In this document: one piece after another, positions 50,456 to 62,181 of the stretch
Numbering within the stretch: the stretch's first letter is position 1
Layout of the letters: every line of letters starts with the position of its first letter
DNA from: Istiophorus platypterus
Lineage: Eukaryota > Chordata > Actinopteri > Istiophoriformes > Istiophoridae
NCBI GenBank assembly: GCA_016859345.1
Contig: CM029115.1
Span: 12,130,001 to 12,194,000 of the forward strand
Direction: 5' to 3'
Length of the DNA stretch: 64,000 nt
The notes under the pieces: generated by a model
Databases searched by the model: none
Told to the model about the DNA's origin: nothing
The model's input: only the letters and a program-made list of their open reading frames with translations
Program-made: the position numbers and the translations under genes

Positions 50456-53400
50456 GTAATGTAAAATCCTGTACATGCTGTTTCAGATAGTTTCTCTAAG
50501 TGCTATAGTTTCATTTCTCCAGTTTACTTGCCTCTGAAGTTTTATTCTTGAAAAAAGCCCAGAACAATGGGGATCGAAATGTTTGCTAAGACGGCAGAGT
50601 TTTCCATGGGGTTTGGATAAAAGAAGAAAAAGAGTTATTAAATCACTCGGCAGAGACCAAAGTGCATAGAAATATTGGGATGACCCGAGACGACAGTACA
50701 TAAAAAAATAAAGTGCCCGCCTCATTTTCTCTAATTAGTGTCGCATATGTTTTTCAGTAAACAGCTTTTTGGAACACATTTAATATTTAATTCATTTTTC
50801 TTTTCAGGGCACTGCTGAAACTTTTTTTTTTTTGGGGGGGGGGAACTTTTGCCGGAGGCAGGAGGCCTGGAGTGTACCTCCAGAATATTTTGTATTTAAT
50901 TTTCCCTAAAGATAATAAATATACAAGGGAAAAACAAGCTGTGCTCTTTCTATCCTCCTCTACCATACAGAGCACTTCTTAAGACACTCTGAAAAGACAG
51001 TTTCTAAACAAAGTTAAGGAGGTTTGTCCTCAAAAGAATGCTCTTAAATTAACTCTTATTTCAAGCTCAGTCCTTAAGGATAGAAAACCTTGCTGTTGTA
51101 AAGCCTCTTACAAGTGCTTTTTAGTTGTGTATCAGAGTTGCTGGTATAAAGTAAAGTTTATTTTGTCCGTATGTGTTTTTTATTTGGTAGTTATTAATAA
51201 AGCTCAAAGCTTTAACACATTGAGACTCTAAGGCATGTTCATAGAATCAAGATTTAATGTCACTGCTTTCAAGAGCAGTTCCAATGAGATTTTTGATATA
51301 ATTACTTTACGATGTTATGAAAAGGCAATTTAAGCTTTTAACAGTGAGTGAAATCTCCTTATCCTGATAATGGAAGTGAACAGAAGTGACTATACAGTAT
51401 GTCTCAATATTTCTTACACAGCATGTGTAAGTCCAAATCCCTTACCTACTCTATCCATGGTTCAGAATCCAAAATGTTAATTATTTTAACCGGTTTGTCT
51501 CAAAAATTATACATTAGGACAGAAAATCTCCTTTTTTTTTTTCTTCATCCCCAAATTTCAATTTTTTATATTTTATTGTGCCCTATTTCTAACTGTCTCT
51601 GTCCAAGTCTGGGCCTGATTTCACATCTCTTAACTTTTATTTGTTCACAGTCTGCGGTGGTATCAGCACCCTACGGAAGATGAGTTGAGAAGCTTAGCTG
51701 GGAAACAAAAAGGACAGAAGAGGAAAGACAGGTAGGTTGGGAGGAGGGAGGCAGAAATTAAATCAAGGGCTGTTGTTTGGGGGTTGGGGAAACGCAGTAG
51801 CAAAAAACAGGTACAAAAGGCCCCTTTTCATCAGCAGAGGAAGAAAAGATGAGAAGCAGATGTTTGAAATGGATGGAGACCACAGGCATGTTGGCAAAGA
51901 GAGAACACTGATGTGTATATGTGGCTCATTTAAGGCCTGTTTGAAGTCAGGAGACAGAAGTCTATTTTTGTTGTTTTGTTCCTTTATGGCTCTTCATCTG
52001 GGCCCACTGCATCTTGGCTTAGAAGTGGCCCTGTCTAGTGGAGTTGAAGGAAGTTGATTCTGTTATTTGGAGCCATTACTATTTAGGTTATTTTAAGGAA
52101 TGACAGTTTAAAGGGATTGCATTCACCACAAAATCAGAAAGTTTCACAAACAGAATTATATCTTTAAAGTGATCAGGTGTCAAGTTTTGATTCTGGAAGG
52201 TGGATTTTCAAGACCACTCTGCAATTCAAAAAAACTACTATTCAATCTTTAGGGCTGCAAGTTGAACCATGTATTGAACATTTGAATTTATTGCTATTTC
52301 CTTTGTACTCTCCTTCTAAAAGTGAATACAAGTTGAAGTCACAACTTAAAGCTTATCCTTATTGTTCCACATGGTGTCCAACTCCTAACTAAGGCGTTTT
52401 TTTATTACAGTCCTTTCTTTGACCCTGTATGAGGCAGGTTCAAGACTCTCAAGCACCCCATGTTCAGTAATCCCTTGAAGAAAAAGATGGACCACTGTCC
52501 TTTTGCCACCTCGTGCCATACCGCTCAATTCCCTTTGTTAACCGTCTGACTCCCTCAGTGAGGGGTGAAGCTGAGCCCTTTTTTTTCCTGTCAGGTGCCT
52601 AGGAGATGAAATCTGTCTAGGACATGTTAAGTCTTAAAGTGCTATTGTCATTGGAATCCTGCATACACACAAGCCTGAGCAAACAAAGACCAGAACTGAG
52701 GAGGCCCACCAGACGGTTCTTCAAATTTAAAGAACAGCTCTTCATTTGCCTGCTGTTAGCGATTTCGCACTGCCTATGCCCTTGGTCATGGAAGTCCAGT
52801 AGTATTAGTAGTAACAAAAATAAAGAGACCCATGCCAACTACTGACTATTAGGAAGGAAGGAATTCAACTTTAAAACATATGGTGTGCTTTGGTGAATTT
52901 TCAACCATAGGTTTAAGCACATAATTTATAGGTACATTCCCCAAACTGAACCTGTGATACCTACCTTAGAAATGCTATTTAAAAGAAACGAGAAAGAAAC
53001 TGTGGAAATATGTTAGACTTCTATATTCTTTTCAGCCCCATTAAACGCAGGATAACAATAAAACCTAGGCAAAAATATCTGCAAAGTCACATCCCACTAA
53101 AAAGAGCTCTCTCTAACCTACGGCTGTTTTTCTTCACAGGTTAAAAATTTTTTAATGGTCTCAAATTGCATTTTGTTGCATTTTGGAGCTGCTTTTTGTT
53201 TTTCTGACTCTAGTTGTTGTTTTGCTGCTCTGTCCTCTTTCTCCTAGGAAATACAATGGTCATATAGACAATAAGCCTCTAACAGTTCCCAAGGACATAG
53301 ACCTACAACTGGAGACGAAATGCATCACAGAAGTCGACACATTAGGTATAAATATAAGAGGAGAAATATCTACTAAACAAAGTTTAATTCTAACTTTTTA

Positions 53401-56400
53401 GTCACACTCTTATCATTTGTATATACTGTGCTGTATAAATTTTATCATTGAAAATTTTATGGATTTAATTATACTCTTTATGCCCCCAGCTTTGCACTAC
53501 TTCCCAGAGTTCCAGTGGCTGGTGGATTTCACCGTAGCAGCAACCGTGGTCTATCTGATAACAGAACTCTACTACAGTGTGGCTCAGCCCTCAGGAGAAA
53601 TGAACATCAGTGTGGTCTGGTGCCTGCTGGTACTCACCTTTGTCATGTATCCTTACATCAGTCACTCTTTACATCTATCTTAGTATTATTTTCTTATTAG
53701 ACTGTCAAAGCCCCTCAACTTTGTGCTATAAAATGGTATATTGAAAACATATTTATGCTGTACATAAACCTGGCTTCTACTGACTCTCCCTCGCACCCAA
53801 AATTTCAGTCATTTTCACTTAAAATTCTACATCACCACCCTGTGTATATATATATGTATGTCATAGGTAAAGATCTCTTTGCCTATAAGAGAGACCGAAT
53901 CCTTCCAGCTTGATTGTATGGATGCAGAAGGGGTGGTGAGAGGCTATAAAATGACTGCTAAAGCTCCTATTGGCTTGACTGCCAGCACTTCTATGCTCCA
54001 TGGCTAGCTGGTATTTTTGCTACACTGATGGTTAAATAATATGCATTATCCTTGCCACCAACCACAGGTATCAATCTTTCCAGTGCTCCTGGTAGGGCCC
54101 GGCTTAACCACGGTCAGATGGTGTGTCATTTCCTGCCTACATCTAAGATTGGAGGCCCAATTTTCACAGCCCAACAAACTGATATGCTTGGGGAAAAGGA
54201 CAGACTTGGGAACAGATGGAATGGGACTATGGAGATGAAGATGAGGGAATGTATTGGCTCAATATATGTGTTAATGGGACACTTACTCTCAGTTTTCCTA
54301 TTTTAGCTCTGATAATATGTTTAGGACTCTTGCCCTCGAGATCAGCTCCACTGCTCTGGTAACCTATTCACTGATAACACCAGAACAGCATGCTCTTCAA
54401 GCATCTGCATCTAATGACACCTTGCTGTTTTTCCCCCTTGTTAAGTGAAATTTATAAACTTGACTGCATATTCTCACCTTCGGCCAATTTTTTTTACAGG
54501 CCAACTCAGTGGTATATTAATTGTAGGCCCCTACATGATGGCTCAGACATGGCTATATTTCTCTTTTCAGTCTCATGCTGGCCCTAACTTGTCTGGTGAG
54601 TGTTTATACAGCTGTCTTCACAGCACTGATTAAGGGTTAGAGGAAGAAAGAAGACTATTGCATTGAATACCATTCTTCAAGTGAACTGAAAGGGAGTGAA
54701 AAATTGGCGTGCTGTCACCTGAAATGTTGCAGGAACTGAGTTTCATCTCCATGGCGACCAGAGTTGGCTTAGAAACATGCCCTGTCCTTAGTCTTCTGAT
54801 CAGTGTTGGTGGGGGTAGAGTGAGATACTATTATGACCTCCATGGCATCCACTGGTACCAAAGTCCCACACATTCTGTACTCCCATATGCTGGGTAGCCG
54901 GGTGTTAGTGATTTTACAGGGTTTAGGGTTACATCAGAGCCTGTAAGTATACGAAAGCTTGTGAACAGATGAAAGCCATTTTGTATAGTGAATAGCTGTG
55001 TTATTCAACGTAAATTTCTTTTGTAAATTTTTGGTATTTATTGATTTTGAAGACTTGTATTTCCCTAGAACCTCTAAATAGCATTGAAAATGTATCTGCA
55101 AAGTGGTTTGATTTTCCTTTAAAGCTGGTGGCCCTCTGGAGATGTTTTCCCTTGACTCTGTCCCCACAGTAAGACCCTTTTCTCTCTAACGGCCCACTAC
55201 TTCAAGCTTGAGGAAGGAGGCGAGCGCTCCCTTTGCATTACTTTTGCTTTTTTCTTTTTTGTCAAAGCCATGGCCATTCTTATTGTCACTGAAAACTACC
55301 TAGAGTTTGGTCTTGAGACTGGTGAGTGCTCCAGCATGCTTTTTTTTTTTTTTTTTTTTACAAATTACCCTGTTAGTAACAACCAAATTTTATTACTTTT
55401 GCCCCCAGTGAGTGAGTCACTGTTGAACATTTCTTCATTTCTAGGTTTTGCAAACTTCTCTGACAGTGCTCTACAGTTTTTGGAGCACCAGGGTTTAGAG
55501 TCCCAGTAAGCACAATATCAGTTTTCGCACAGTATCACTTTTGTTTTCTCTGCCTTCATGAATTCTTTACGATTCATGGAACAACAGTAGTATCACACTA
55601 TGTGTTTTCTCTTTCACAGGGGTCCCATATCTAAACTCACCTTCAAGCTGATCCTGGCTCTGCTCTGCGCCCTGATTGGAGCATTTTTAACTTTTCCTGG
55701 TCTACGATTGGCCCAGATGCACCTAGATGCACTCAATCTGACCACAGGCAAATTTACACAGTGAGTACCCTATTGTAATTGTATTCATTTCTGTCTTTGC
55801 TCATTTTTTTTTCTTTGAACACATTTTCTTATTGTTAATATTAACAATGGTGAAGCTAGAAAATAGCAACAACCTTTGTTGAAACATGACCTTTAAGAGC
55901 AGTTCCTGGTCAGGAAAATTGCTTGTTACTTACTTGTAGTGTCCTATCTTTTGCTTTCCAGGTGCATATGTTTAACCTCACACACTTTTATGTTATCCTC
56001 TAAGACTGAATGAATTGTTCATACATGTTTTACCTGAGATTGAAAATATTATCTAGGGCTCTAGGCTTATGTGATGCATGATTTGCTCAAATTTGCCACA
56101 AACACAGCACTCAAATATCAATCTGTCCTTTTTTGCATGATCATGAATCCAAGTATATCACCGCTGTCTGCGACTACTCAGGATGTTTCGGATATGAGAG
56201 AGCAATCTTTGAGTCAGATGAAGACTTCTTCAGTTGATGCAGATTTCAGTTTCAGAACTCATTGGGTGGCATGTCTCCAACCATGATGGGGTGTAGAGCA
56301 AGGACCACTTTGCCTCCAGATAATCCACTGTGGGATTGCACACTCTCCAAAATGGCCACCTCTTCCATTCTCCCTCTTAGCTGTCATAAGCTTACATCCT

Positions 56401-59365
56401 CAGACCCTGTCACTAGCACGGATTATCTGCAAGCCCTACAAAATCTGTGCAGGCGTTATCATCTCACCCCTCCGAGGAAACTTGCATTGATAATATGGGC
56501 TATATATCTCAGTGTGTTAACTTCAAATTTAGATTACAAAGTGAAGATTTCAGTAAGCTGCCCAGTTTTCCCTAATGTAATCACAGTCAGTGACTGTGAG
56601 AAAACACTAGAGTAAGTTGTTCACCTAACATTATTTTGGATTTTTTTCTTTAACCAGATTTCTTTTCCTTCACCTCTCCTCTTCTGTAGGACTCTGCTTC
56701 ATATCAACTTCCTGTCCCCTCTTATTATGGTCCTGCTGTGGGTAAAGCCCATTACCAAGGACTACATAATGAACCCCACTCTGGGAAAGGAGAGTGTGCC
56801 TTTGTAAGTACAAGTAATTATCTATTTCACACATCTCTTTAAAGGTCTGATGCAGATGTTTACTATACAGCAAGTTCTGTTGCCAGCACATCAAGTAACA
56901 TATATACAATGGATTTTATTCTATCAATAAAAATTTTACTTCTACTCATAAAAGTAATATATTCTTTCTATTGTAGCTCAATGAAATACAGCTAAAACTC
57001 CTTTTGAAATTGTGTTGTTTTGTACATGAATTATTTTCAAAGGATCATTAAGAAATCATTTCAACCTATATCCGCAAAAAGTAACTATTTTTTCAAAATA
57101 GGGCCTTAACTTTTTGTAGGAAAAATTAAGTGTCTAAATGACTAATTCAGATAATTGAGCATGGACGGAAGTAAAATGCTTTGTAGCACGTGTTCAACTG
57201 TGTAAATATTTCATGGAAACAAGACTCTGCTACAGGTACACATCCTCATACCCCTAGTTGATTGATCTGTATTTGGTAGGTGTGCCAGTTGGACTTGCTT
57301 GATGTCTGGCAAGCTGATTACCTCCCATTCAAACAGGAGGGATGGGAAAAGATTGCCAAGCTGTGAAAATAAAAAATAATTGTGGCTTTTGTACTGGAAA
57401 ATGGATGTAAACAATGCAACAGCAGTTATGAAAATTGAATTTACGATTGTTCAATGAGATAAGGAATGTATTCAGTTCATAGTTGAAATTACAACAATAT
57501 GCGCATTGTCTACTTGGGTTAATATTAGACTGTATACATATTAAGTCAAGACTGAGGGAAAGCTCTTTATTCTGTTTCTAACTGCTGTCATTTTTCAGCT
57601 GGTTATTCGTTCTATGATAGCATCTCTCATTTGTTGCATTTGAACTTGCATTTGAATTCTGTCTGTGGTCAAACCCTGCCGCTGACAGTGACCGTGATAC
57701 CAAGGTATCAAGGTCAACCTGACTTAAGTCTGAGTGAATGTTCAAGTTTGCCCCTTTTTCACCTTTTTATCCTTCATCCCCCCCCACTTACTTTTGATGC
57801 AGCCGCACTGTTGAGGGCCGTGGCTGGGTTCATTACATTTTCGGGTTGTCTGTATGTACTTGTATCCCATTGTTGCATCTCAGGAACTCCCTGGGGGAAC
57901 TTCTTCAAATTTAGCACAAAGCATTCACTCAGACTCAAGGGGGACCTGATTAGATTTTGGTGGTCAAAGGTCAAGGTCACTGTGACAAGAATTTATATGC
58001 TAGTTGTGGAGAAATTTCACACAAATGTCTAATAGCATAAAATGAAGAAATGATGACAATTTTTATATCCAAATGGTCAAAGTTCAGCATCACTGTTACA
58101 TTGTTATGTTTTTCAAAAACACTCGGGAATAGAAGGGGAGATTGTAACCATATTTCACATTTGGTTACATACTGAATTGGTGACACTAATTTTGGGTGCC
58201 CACCTTGAAACTGTGGTGATGGTATAGATACGACAATGAGGTGGCAATTTTAGTTTGTCTTGAGATGTTTGACTCTTTTGCTCTCACTGTCTTTCCTCTC
58301 TGTCTCATTGTCCCTGCCTATCAGCCAAGTGATGGAGCAGAGATACATGATTTGTTGAGTTAGCGGGCCAGCAAAGCCACCATCCACTTACCATTTTTCT
58401 CTTACTCTTGTCTTTCTGTTAATATCAGGATGACTGAGCAAACGTATGATACGTTGCGGCTATGGGCCATCATACTGATGTGTATGCTCCGGCTCGCTAT
58501 GATGAGACATCATTTGCAGGCCTACCTCAACCTGGCCCAAAAGGGTGTGGACCAGATGAAAAAAGAGGCAGGCCGGATAAGTACTGTTGACCTGCAGAAG
58601 ATGGTGTGTACAATAATTCATTTGAAGTCATTTTTAGAATTCATATTATCGCTAGTGTGATGGTTGTATGACCTGCCATCATTTCGTTTAACTGATATTT
58701 GACATTAGAGACCCATGTAATACTTTATCCCCACACCAGGTAATGTTCGTGGAGATTCTTTCAGAGAAACAACAGCAAGCTTTTTCTGTTTTGTGTTAAA
58801 CCCTTTATAAATAGTTTGTTTTAAAAGCCCATTGTAATGATACCCTTCTTTTCACCACTACCATCATTTCACCCAGGTTGCACGTGTTTTTTACTACTTG
58901 TGTGTAATCGCACTACAGTATGTGGCACCACTGGTGATGCTGCTGCATACAGCTTTGCTGCTAAAAACCTTGGGTGAGTCATGCATTGCATAATGATTTC
59001 CTAGTTTAGAATATGTCTTTTGCCTTGCAAAATTTAAGTTACTTTCTCCCTTTGCTCTCTGTATTCCAGGGGGACACTCCTGGTGGGTCTATCCTGAAGA
59101 AGACCTGCCTTGCACCCACGAAATGAACTCTGACTCTTTGATGGAGGCGGCACCAGTGGCGGCCCCAACACCAACTTCAGTGGTAGAAACAGGAGCCCGG
59201 GCGTCAGTAGCCCAGCTGTCAGTGGCCCTGGGAGGCCTGCGGACTGTCTTCAGCCCCTTGCTTTTCCGGGGCCTCTTCTCCTTCTTTACTTGGTGGATTG
59301 CTGCCTGCCTCTTCTCCACCTCCCTCTTTGGCCTCTTCTACCATCAGTATCTCATGGCGGCATAG
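50352..59365 (+). CDS. tmem161b: Transmembrane protein 161B (Tmem161b), exons 2-12; initiator exon not found
   Basis: Eleven exons join in frame: 50352-50455, 51651-51731, 53248-53345, 53490-53646, 55170-55321, 55445-55505, 55620-55760, 56690-56803, 58429-58603, 58877-58973 and 59070-59365. All introns are GT-AG and the phases agree, giving 491 residues plus an expected Met from exon 1 (492; human TMEM161B is about 487). Numbering that Met as 1, hydrophobic segments lie near 3-22, 106-123, 136-154, 169-187, 227-244, 268-286, 313-328, 366-391 and 456-485, so this is a multi-pass membrane protein. Family hallmarks include HYFPEFQWLVDF, FPGLRLAQMHLDAL, LWVKPITKDYIMNP, AYLNLAQK, KKEAGRIST and the C-terminal FTWWIAACLFSTSLFGLFYH. 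The match is much closer to TMEM161B than TMEM161A. The molecular function is not established. Loss of the gene disturbs cardiac rhythm in zebrafish and mouse, and recessive human variants are linked to polymicrogyria. The loop at 403-440 (rich in Ala, Pro, Thr) is the least family-like part. Identification is from remembered family sequence, not a search. Confidence 0.96.
50456..51650 (+). other. tmem161b intron 2
   Basis: A 1195-bp GT-AG intron. It contains an adjoining T-run and G-run (50822-50843) and otherwise AT-rich sequence. No second gene or recognisable repeat was seen. Confidence 0.85.
51651..51731 (+). CDS. tmem161b: tmem161b exon 3, residues 36-63
   Basis: The acceptor is ttgttcacag and the donor AG|gtaggt. 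It encodes LRWYQHPTEDELRSLAGKQK and then a short basic run (KGQKRKD). This is the hydrophilic stretch after the first membrane segment, and the TEDELRSLAGK motif is typical of the family. Phases agree on both sides (2 in, 2 out). Confidence 0.95.
51732..53247 (+). other. tmem161b intron 3
   Basis: A 1516-bp intron holding only short unconvincing open frames on both strands (for example 52617-52845). I see no domain, repeat family or RNA gene in it. Confidence 0.8.
53248..53345 (+). CDS. tmem161b: tmem161b exon 4, residues 63-96
   Basis: The acceptor is tttctcctag and the donor G|gtataa. It encodes 32 full codons, KYNGHIDNKPLTVPKDIDLQ and then LETKCITEVDTL. The segment is hydrophilic and lies before the second membrane span. 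The final G joins CT of exon 5 to make Ala96. The following intron is only 144 bp. Confidence 0.95.
53490..53646 (+). CDS. tmem161b: tmem161b exon 5, residues 96-148
   Basis: The acceptor is tgcccccag. The exon runs from LHYFPEFQWLVDFTVAATVV to the MNISVVWCLLVLTFV region, covering membrane spans near 106-123 and the start of 136-154, with an NIS sequon at Asn134. The end is set by the phase of exon 6: AT joins T to give Ile148. The donor AT|gtatcc is the weakest in the gene, and an open frame reads on past it to 53683. Confidence 0.94.
53647..55169 (+). other. tmem161b intron 5, with a possible cassette exon
   Basis: A 1523-bp intron after the weak exon 5 donor. It contains an exon-like segment at 54500-54595 bounded by tttttttttacag and gtgagt (listed separately). 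The remainder is unremarkable AT-rich sequence. Confidence 0.8.
54500..54595 (+). other. Possible cryptic or poison exon inside intron 5
   Basis: A 96-bp segment with a good polypyrimidine tract and AG before it and a consensus gtgagt donor after it. Read in the phase supplied by exon 5, it stays open until a TAA at about 54586, so inclusion would stop translation early. It has no counterpart in the TMEM161B protein family. Splice-site appearance alone gives many false exons. Confidence 0.2.
55170..55321 (+). CDS. tmem161b: tmem161b exon 6, residues 148-199
   Basis: The acceptor is tgtccccacag and the donor G|gtgagt. The correct frame begins T|AAG ACC CTT and gives KTLFSLTAHYFKLEEGGERS, then a membrane span (LCITFAFFFFVKAMAILIV) and TENYLEFGLET. 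Only the part after ATG at 55270 shows up as a separate ATG-initiated frame; the start of the exon is defined by homology and phase. Confidence 0.95.
55445..55505 (+). CDS. tmem161b: tmem161b exon 7, residues 199-219
   Basis: A 61-bp exon with acceptor catttctag and donor CA|gtaagc. It encodes FANFSDSALQFLEHQGLES, a hydrophilic loop with an NFS sequon at Asn202. Phases are 1 in and 2 out. It is flanked by very short introns (123 and 114 bp). Confidence 0.95.
55620..55760 (+). CDS. tmem161b: tmem161b exon 8, residues 219-266
   Basis: The acceptor is ctctttcacag and the donor CA|gtgagt. It encodes GPISKLTFKLILALLCALIG followed by AFLTFPGLRLAQMHLDALNL. It contains one membrane span and the highly conserved FPGLRLAQMHLDAL block, plus an NLT sequon at Asn258. 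The 46 full codons stay in phase with both neighbours. Confidence 0.96.
55761..56689 (+). other. tmem161b intron 8
   Basis: A 929-bp intron. An open frame at 56262-56615 is composed like intron sequence and has no recognisable domain, so I do not call a gene. Confidence 0.8.
56690..56803 (+). CDS. tmem161b: tmem161b exon 9, residues 266-304
   Basis: The acceptor is tcttctgtag and the donor TT|gtaagt. It encodes TLLHINFLSPLIMVLLWVKP and then ITKDYIMNPTLGKESVP. The WVKPITKDYIMNP motif after a membrane span is a TMEM161B signature. It joins exon 10 through Leu304 (TT|G). Confidence 0.96.
56804..58428 (+). other. tmem161b intron 9
   Basis: The longest visible intron (1625 bp). Its second half is occupied by an interspersed repeat at about 57690-58230. 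The first half (56804-57650) is AT-rich with nothing recognised. Confidence 0.85.
57690..58230. repeat. Degraded teleost interspersed repeat (percomorph high-copy type)
   Basis: The stretch with caaatttagcacaaagcatt, then gattttggtggtcaaaggtc and aaggtcactgtgac, then tttcacacaaatgtctaa matches, from memory, a very common interspersed repeat of percomorph genomes. Inside it, 57723-57740 and 57922-57939 are inverted copies (17 of 18 positions pair). No transposase frame is present, so this is a non-autonomous or dead copy. I do not assign a family name, and the boundaries are approximate. Confidence 0.7.
58429..58603 (+). CDS. tmem161b: tmem161b exon 10, residues 304-362
   Basis: The acceptor is gttaatatcag and the donor ATG|gtgtgt. 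It has 58 full codons and includes TYDTLRLWAIILMCMLRLAM (membrane span), the amphipathic HHLQAYLNLAQKGVDQMKKE and AGRISTVDLQKM. It ends in phase 0. The frame reads through the donor for 19 codons, which is intronic. Confidence 0.96.
58877..58973 (+). CDS. tmem161b: tmem161b exon 11, residues 363-395
   Basis: The acceptor is tttcacccag and the donor TTGG|gtgagt. It encodes VARVFYYLCVIALQYVAPLV and MLLHTALLLKTL, a long hydrophobic stretch that could form one span or a re-entrant pair. It has no internal start codon before Met383, so it is recognised from homology and splice sites only. Confidence 0.95.
59070..59365 (+). CDS. tmem161b: tmem161b exon 12, C-terminus and stop, residues 395-492
   Basis: The acceptor is tgtattccag and the stop is TAG at 59363-59365. 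It begins GHSWWVYPEE, passes through a variable loop rich in Ala, Pro, Thr and Val (about 410-440), then VAQLSVALGGLRTVFSPLLF and the conserved RGLFSFFTWWIAACLFSTSL membrane segment, ending FGLFYHQYLMAA. The local rise in GC within the exon is typical of fish coding sequence. Confidence 0.96.
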
Positions 59366-61962
59366 CATCAGCAACCCAGCAGTGGAAGCCAGACCCCCAC
59401 AGGGCTACTGTATGTTCAGCCTGATCAGAAAGGACTGATTGGGGTCAACAGAGGCCTTTTGATGACTCTGCTCCAAAACTCCTCCTTTCCTTCCTCCCTC
59501 CCTTTGATCACCTCTCAGTGACTGGCCATATCATCCGAGCTCCTGGTTCAACTTCCAGTGCTTCCTTCACAGATGACTTTGTGAACTCATCATTGTTTTT
59601 ACTACTACGACCACTACCTTTTATTTGGAGAGCAAGATTTATAAATCTTAATAACAGACAGACTAATATATGAGTTAGAAGAATATTAATCAGTGTCAGT
59701 GGTGTATTGGTATAGTAATGAGAAATTGATTGAGTTTACTGTGTGAAATTTGAATAATATGAGGCAAAATACTGTATCTCAGATGCTGATTATAATTCAT
59801 TTTACATGTTTAAACGTGGTGTGGCAGTTCTAATCATTTCCACCATTTTTAAAGGAGCCAGTGGGGAGAATTCAATTGATGTTAATACTTCACAACAGAT
59901 CTCATTTAAGGAGTTTGATCCATCAACTTCTTTATATTCAAGATGTCTTTTAATTTAGAAACCCTAATCTCAACCTCCTACAGTTTGATGCATGTCAGTA
60001 GGAGTCAGATTTCAGAGTGTCCTACTATTTAAATTCTGTCTCACAAAGTCCCCTGTAAACTGTATTGGCAATGAATTATATCAGACTTATCTGCATGACA
60101 GGAAACCGACTGTAAGGTTTAGATTTTATGAGTGGGTACATATAGTCATGCCACCATCTCTATTCCAGTCTGTATCACAAACCATCAGAGTGCTAATTTC
60201 CCTCAGTGACATATTGTAAGGAAGCTACATTTAGGTCACAGTATCTCTGAATCTGGTGGTGTTCATTGAGGCTAGTGTGTGACTTCATATTAGCCCTGAA
60301 TTCGCCTTATTTTTTTCCTTCAAGCTTTTGGGGGAAACCAATATTTGCCAATCTTGGGCCCCATGTTTGTCTTTTGATTAAAACTTAAAAAATATGTGTG
60401 CTAAAACAAAAATAGCCTGTTTTTCTCAAATGTATAAAAAACCATTGCCGCAGACCATGAGGGGGTTTGAAAGAGTCTTAAAATCTTGCGAATGCATTTC
60501 TGTTTATAGGAGGATGGGGAGGGAGGGGCAGTCTGTGTGAATTACCGGAATGGGTAGATGGTGTGAGCTATCATCTGACCAGGGTTTGAGAGTGGACAAC
60601 TGAGGAGTGGAACTTACAGAGCAGCAAGAGGAGATGTTGAACTCCTGGGGAGACATTTCACTGAACTTGAATCTTAACTATTTAAATGTGTCTAATTGAG
60701 CTTGCCATCAAGGACAACCTTAGGTTTTTAAATGAAAGGCTTTCCAAGAGATTTATGATATTTCAATTGCATTGTAACCTCCCTAGTTTAACTGAGCCAT
60801 TATAGAAACTATGAGAGAATCTTTTCATCATTTTTTTTCCTTTTTTTTTATTTTTCTTTTCGATGATTCAAAGGGAGGACAGCACATAGGGCTCAGTCAA
60901 GGTACATGCTTGTGTCCATATGTCTGTCTGCGTGTATAGGGTCTCTGCTGTAGGTCAGCTGTAATCTGAAAGGGCATTGCGATCAAGAAGAAATGATGTC
61001 AACTAATGTTGATAAGTTACCGCCTTTATGTTCTGTCCTTTTTTTTTTTTTTTTTTTTAACCTTTTCTCCTCATGGCTTTTAAACTAATTTGAGAACAAG
61101 CATCTATTTTATTATTTTACTAATGGATCAAATTGTTGATTTGTAAAAAAATTTTGATTTTAAAATGGTGCCAAGTAAGTCAGTTCTACCAGTCCCTGTG
61201 GCTAGTGTGGCTAGTGGTGTCTGCTAGTGTTTAAAAATACAGCTGGGGATCACTTGTTCTGGTTCACAGCAGTACATAATATTATTTGCAGTGTCTTTGC
61301 ATACTGTAATTCTTTGATGGGTAAATGTACGCACAAGCAGTCGCTGTGTTGATGAGGCGCTGGGCCAACATGATTGTCCAGTCTTTTCAGGAATGTAGGG
61401 CACATGCTGCCGGAATAATTACATTCCTGTGGCTCTCTGGCATTTCATTTCATCATTACATTTATAATATCATAGAGCTGTAATTTATAAATTCCAGCTC
61501 TGAGTTTTGTACAGAACACATTTTACAAAGTCAAGCAACACCATATCACACTTTTCAGTTCCTGATGTCGAAAGTCTTAGCTTCAGTTTGTCTGTTTTTG
61601 AATGATAGGGAATATGCACATAATGAATGTATCAATCCTGCCTAATTTCTAGATTCTTTTCATGAAAATGATTTGTATGGTGAGTTGATTTAACACCCCA
61701 CCCCCATCCCCTACACTTCCTGAACTCTTTACTTCTCCACTACCACAACCTGTTAAATCTACCTGTCAAACAAAATGTAATTTGTCCTAATGTCTGGTTT
61801 TTATTGTTGATTTATCTTTTGTTTTTTTTAATTTATTACACATGTTGACACCTGTAAACACTTCTAATTCTAACAATATACAATTTATTTTGTTATTGGA
61901 GTGCATGATGGCTTAAATCAGTTTTGAAAATGTGTTTGACAAATCAGTTATGGATTAACATT

Positions 61963-62055
61963 TTTCTTTTTTCTTTTCATGTTTTTGTATAAGTAATGGT
62001 CTGGTCTGGTCAGGTAGGAAGTAGCAGGGATACTTTAAGAGTTTGTTGGCCTGAT
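61963..62055 (+). repeat. Left copy of an exact 93-bp direct repeat
   Basis: Identical over 93 bp to 63908-64000, at an offset of 1945 bp. It lies in the tmem161b 3' UTR and includes the short internal repeat ggtctggtctggtca. The similarity begins inside a T-rich run and still continues at the window edge. Confidence 0.95.
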
Positions 62056-62175
62056 GAGGCATTTCTTCTGCTTTTTACCACTGAAAGTGTTTATTATTCA
62101 TGGTTTGGTTCACAAAGTAAATTACACAGATTGTTGTTCTTTCATGTATTTATTTCTGCTTTAGATTTTGTCTTA

Positions 62176-62181
62176 AATAAA
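62176..62181 (+). other. Candidate proximal poly(A) signal AATAAA
   Basis: A canonical hexamer 2.8 kb after the tmem161b stop, followed by T-rich sequence. It lies inside the segment whose start (61963-62055) is repeated at the window end. Confidence 0.4.

Noticed and set aside
56262..56615. 117-codon frame in intron 8
   Set aside because: It lies inside a tmem161b intron, has no recognisable domain, and the exons on either side join perfectly without it.
57631..58032. 133-codon frame in intron 9
   Set aside because: It crosses the interspersed repeat. The repeat explains it, and the translation resembles no transposase.
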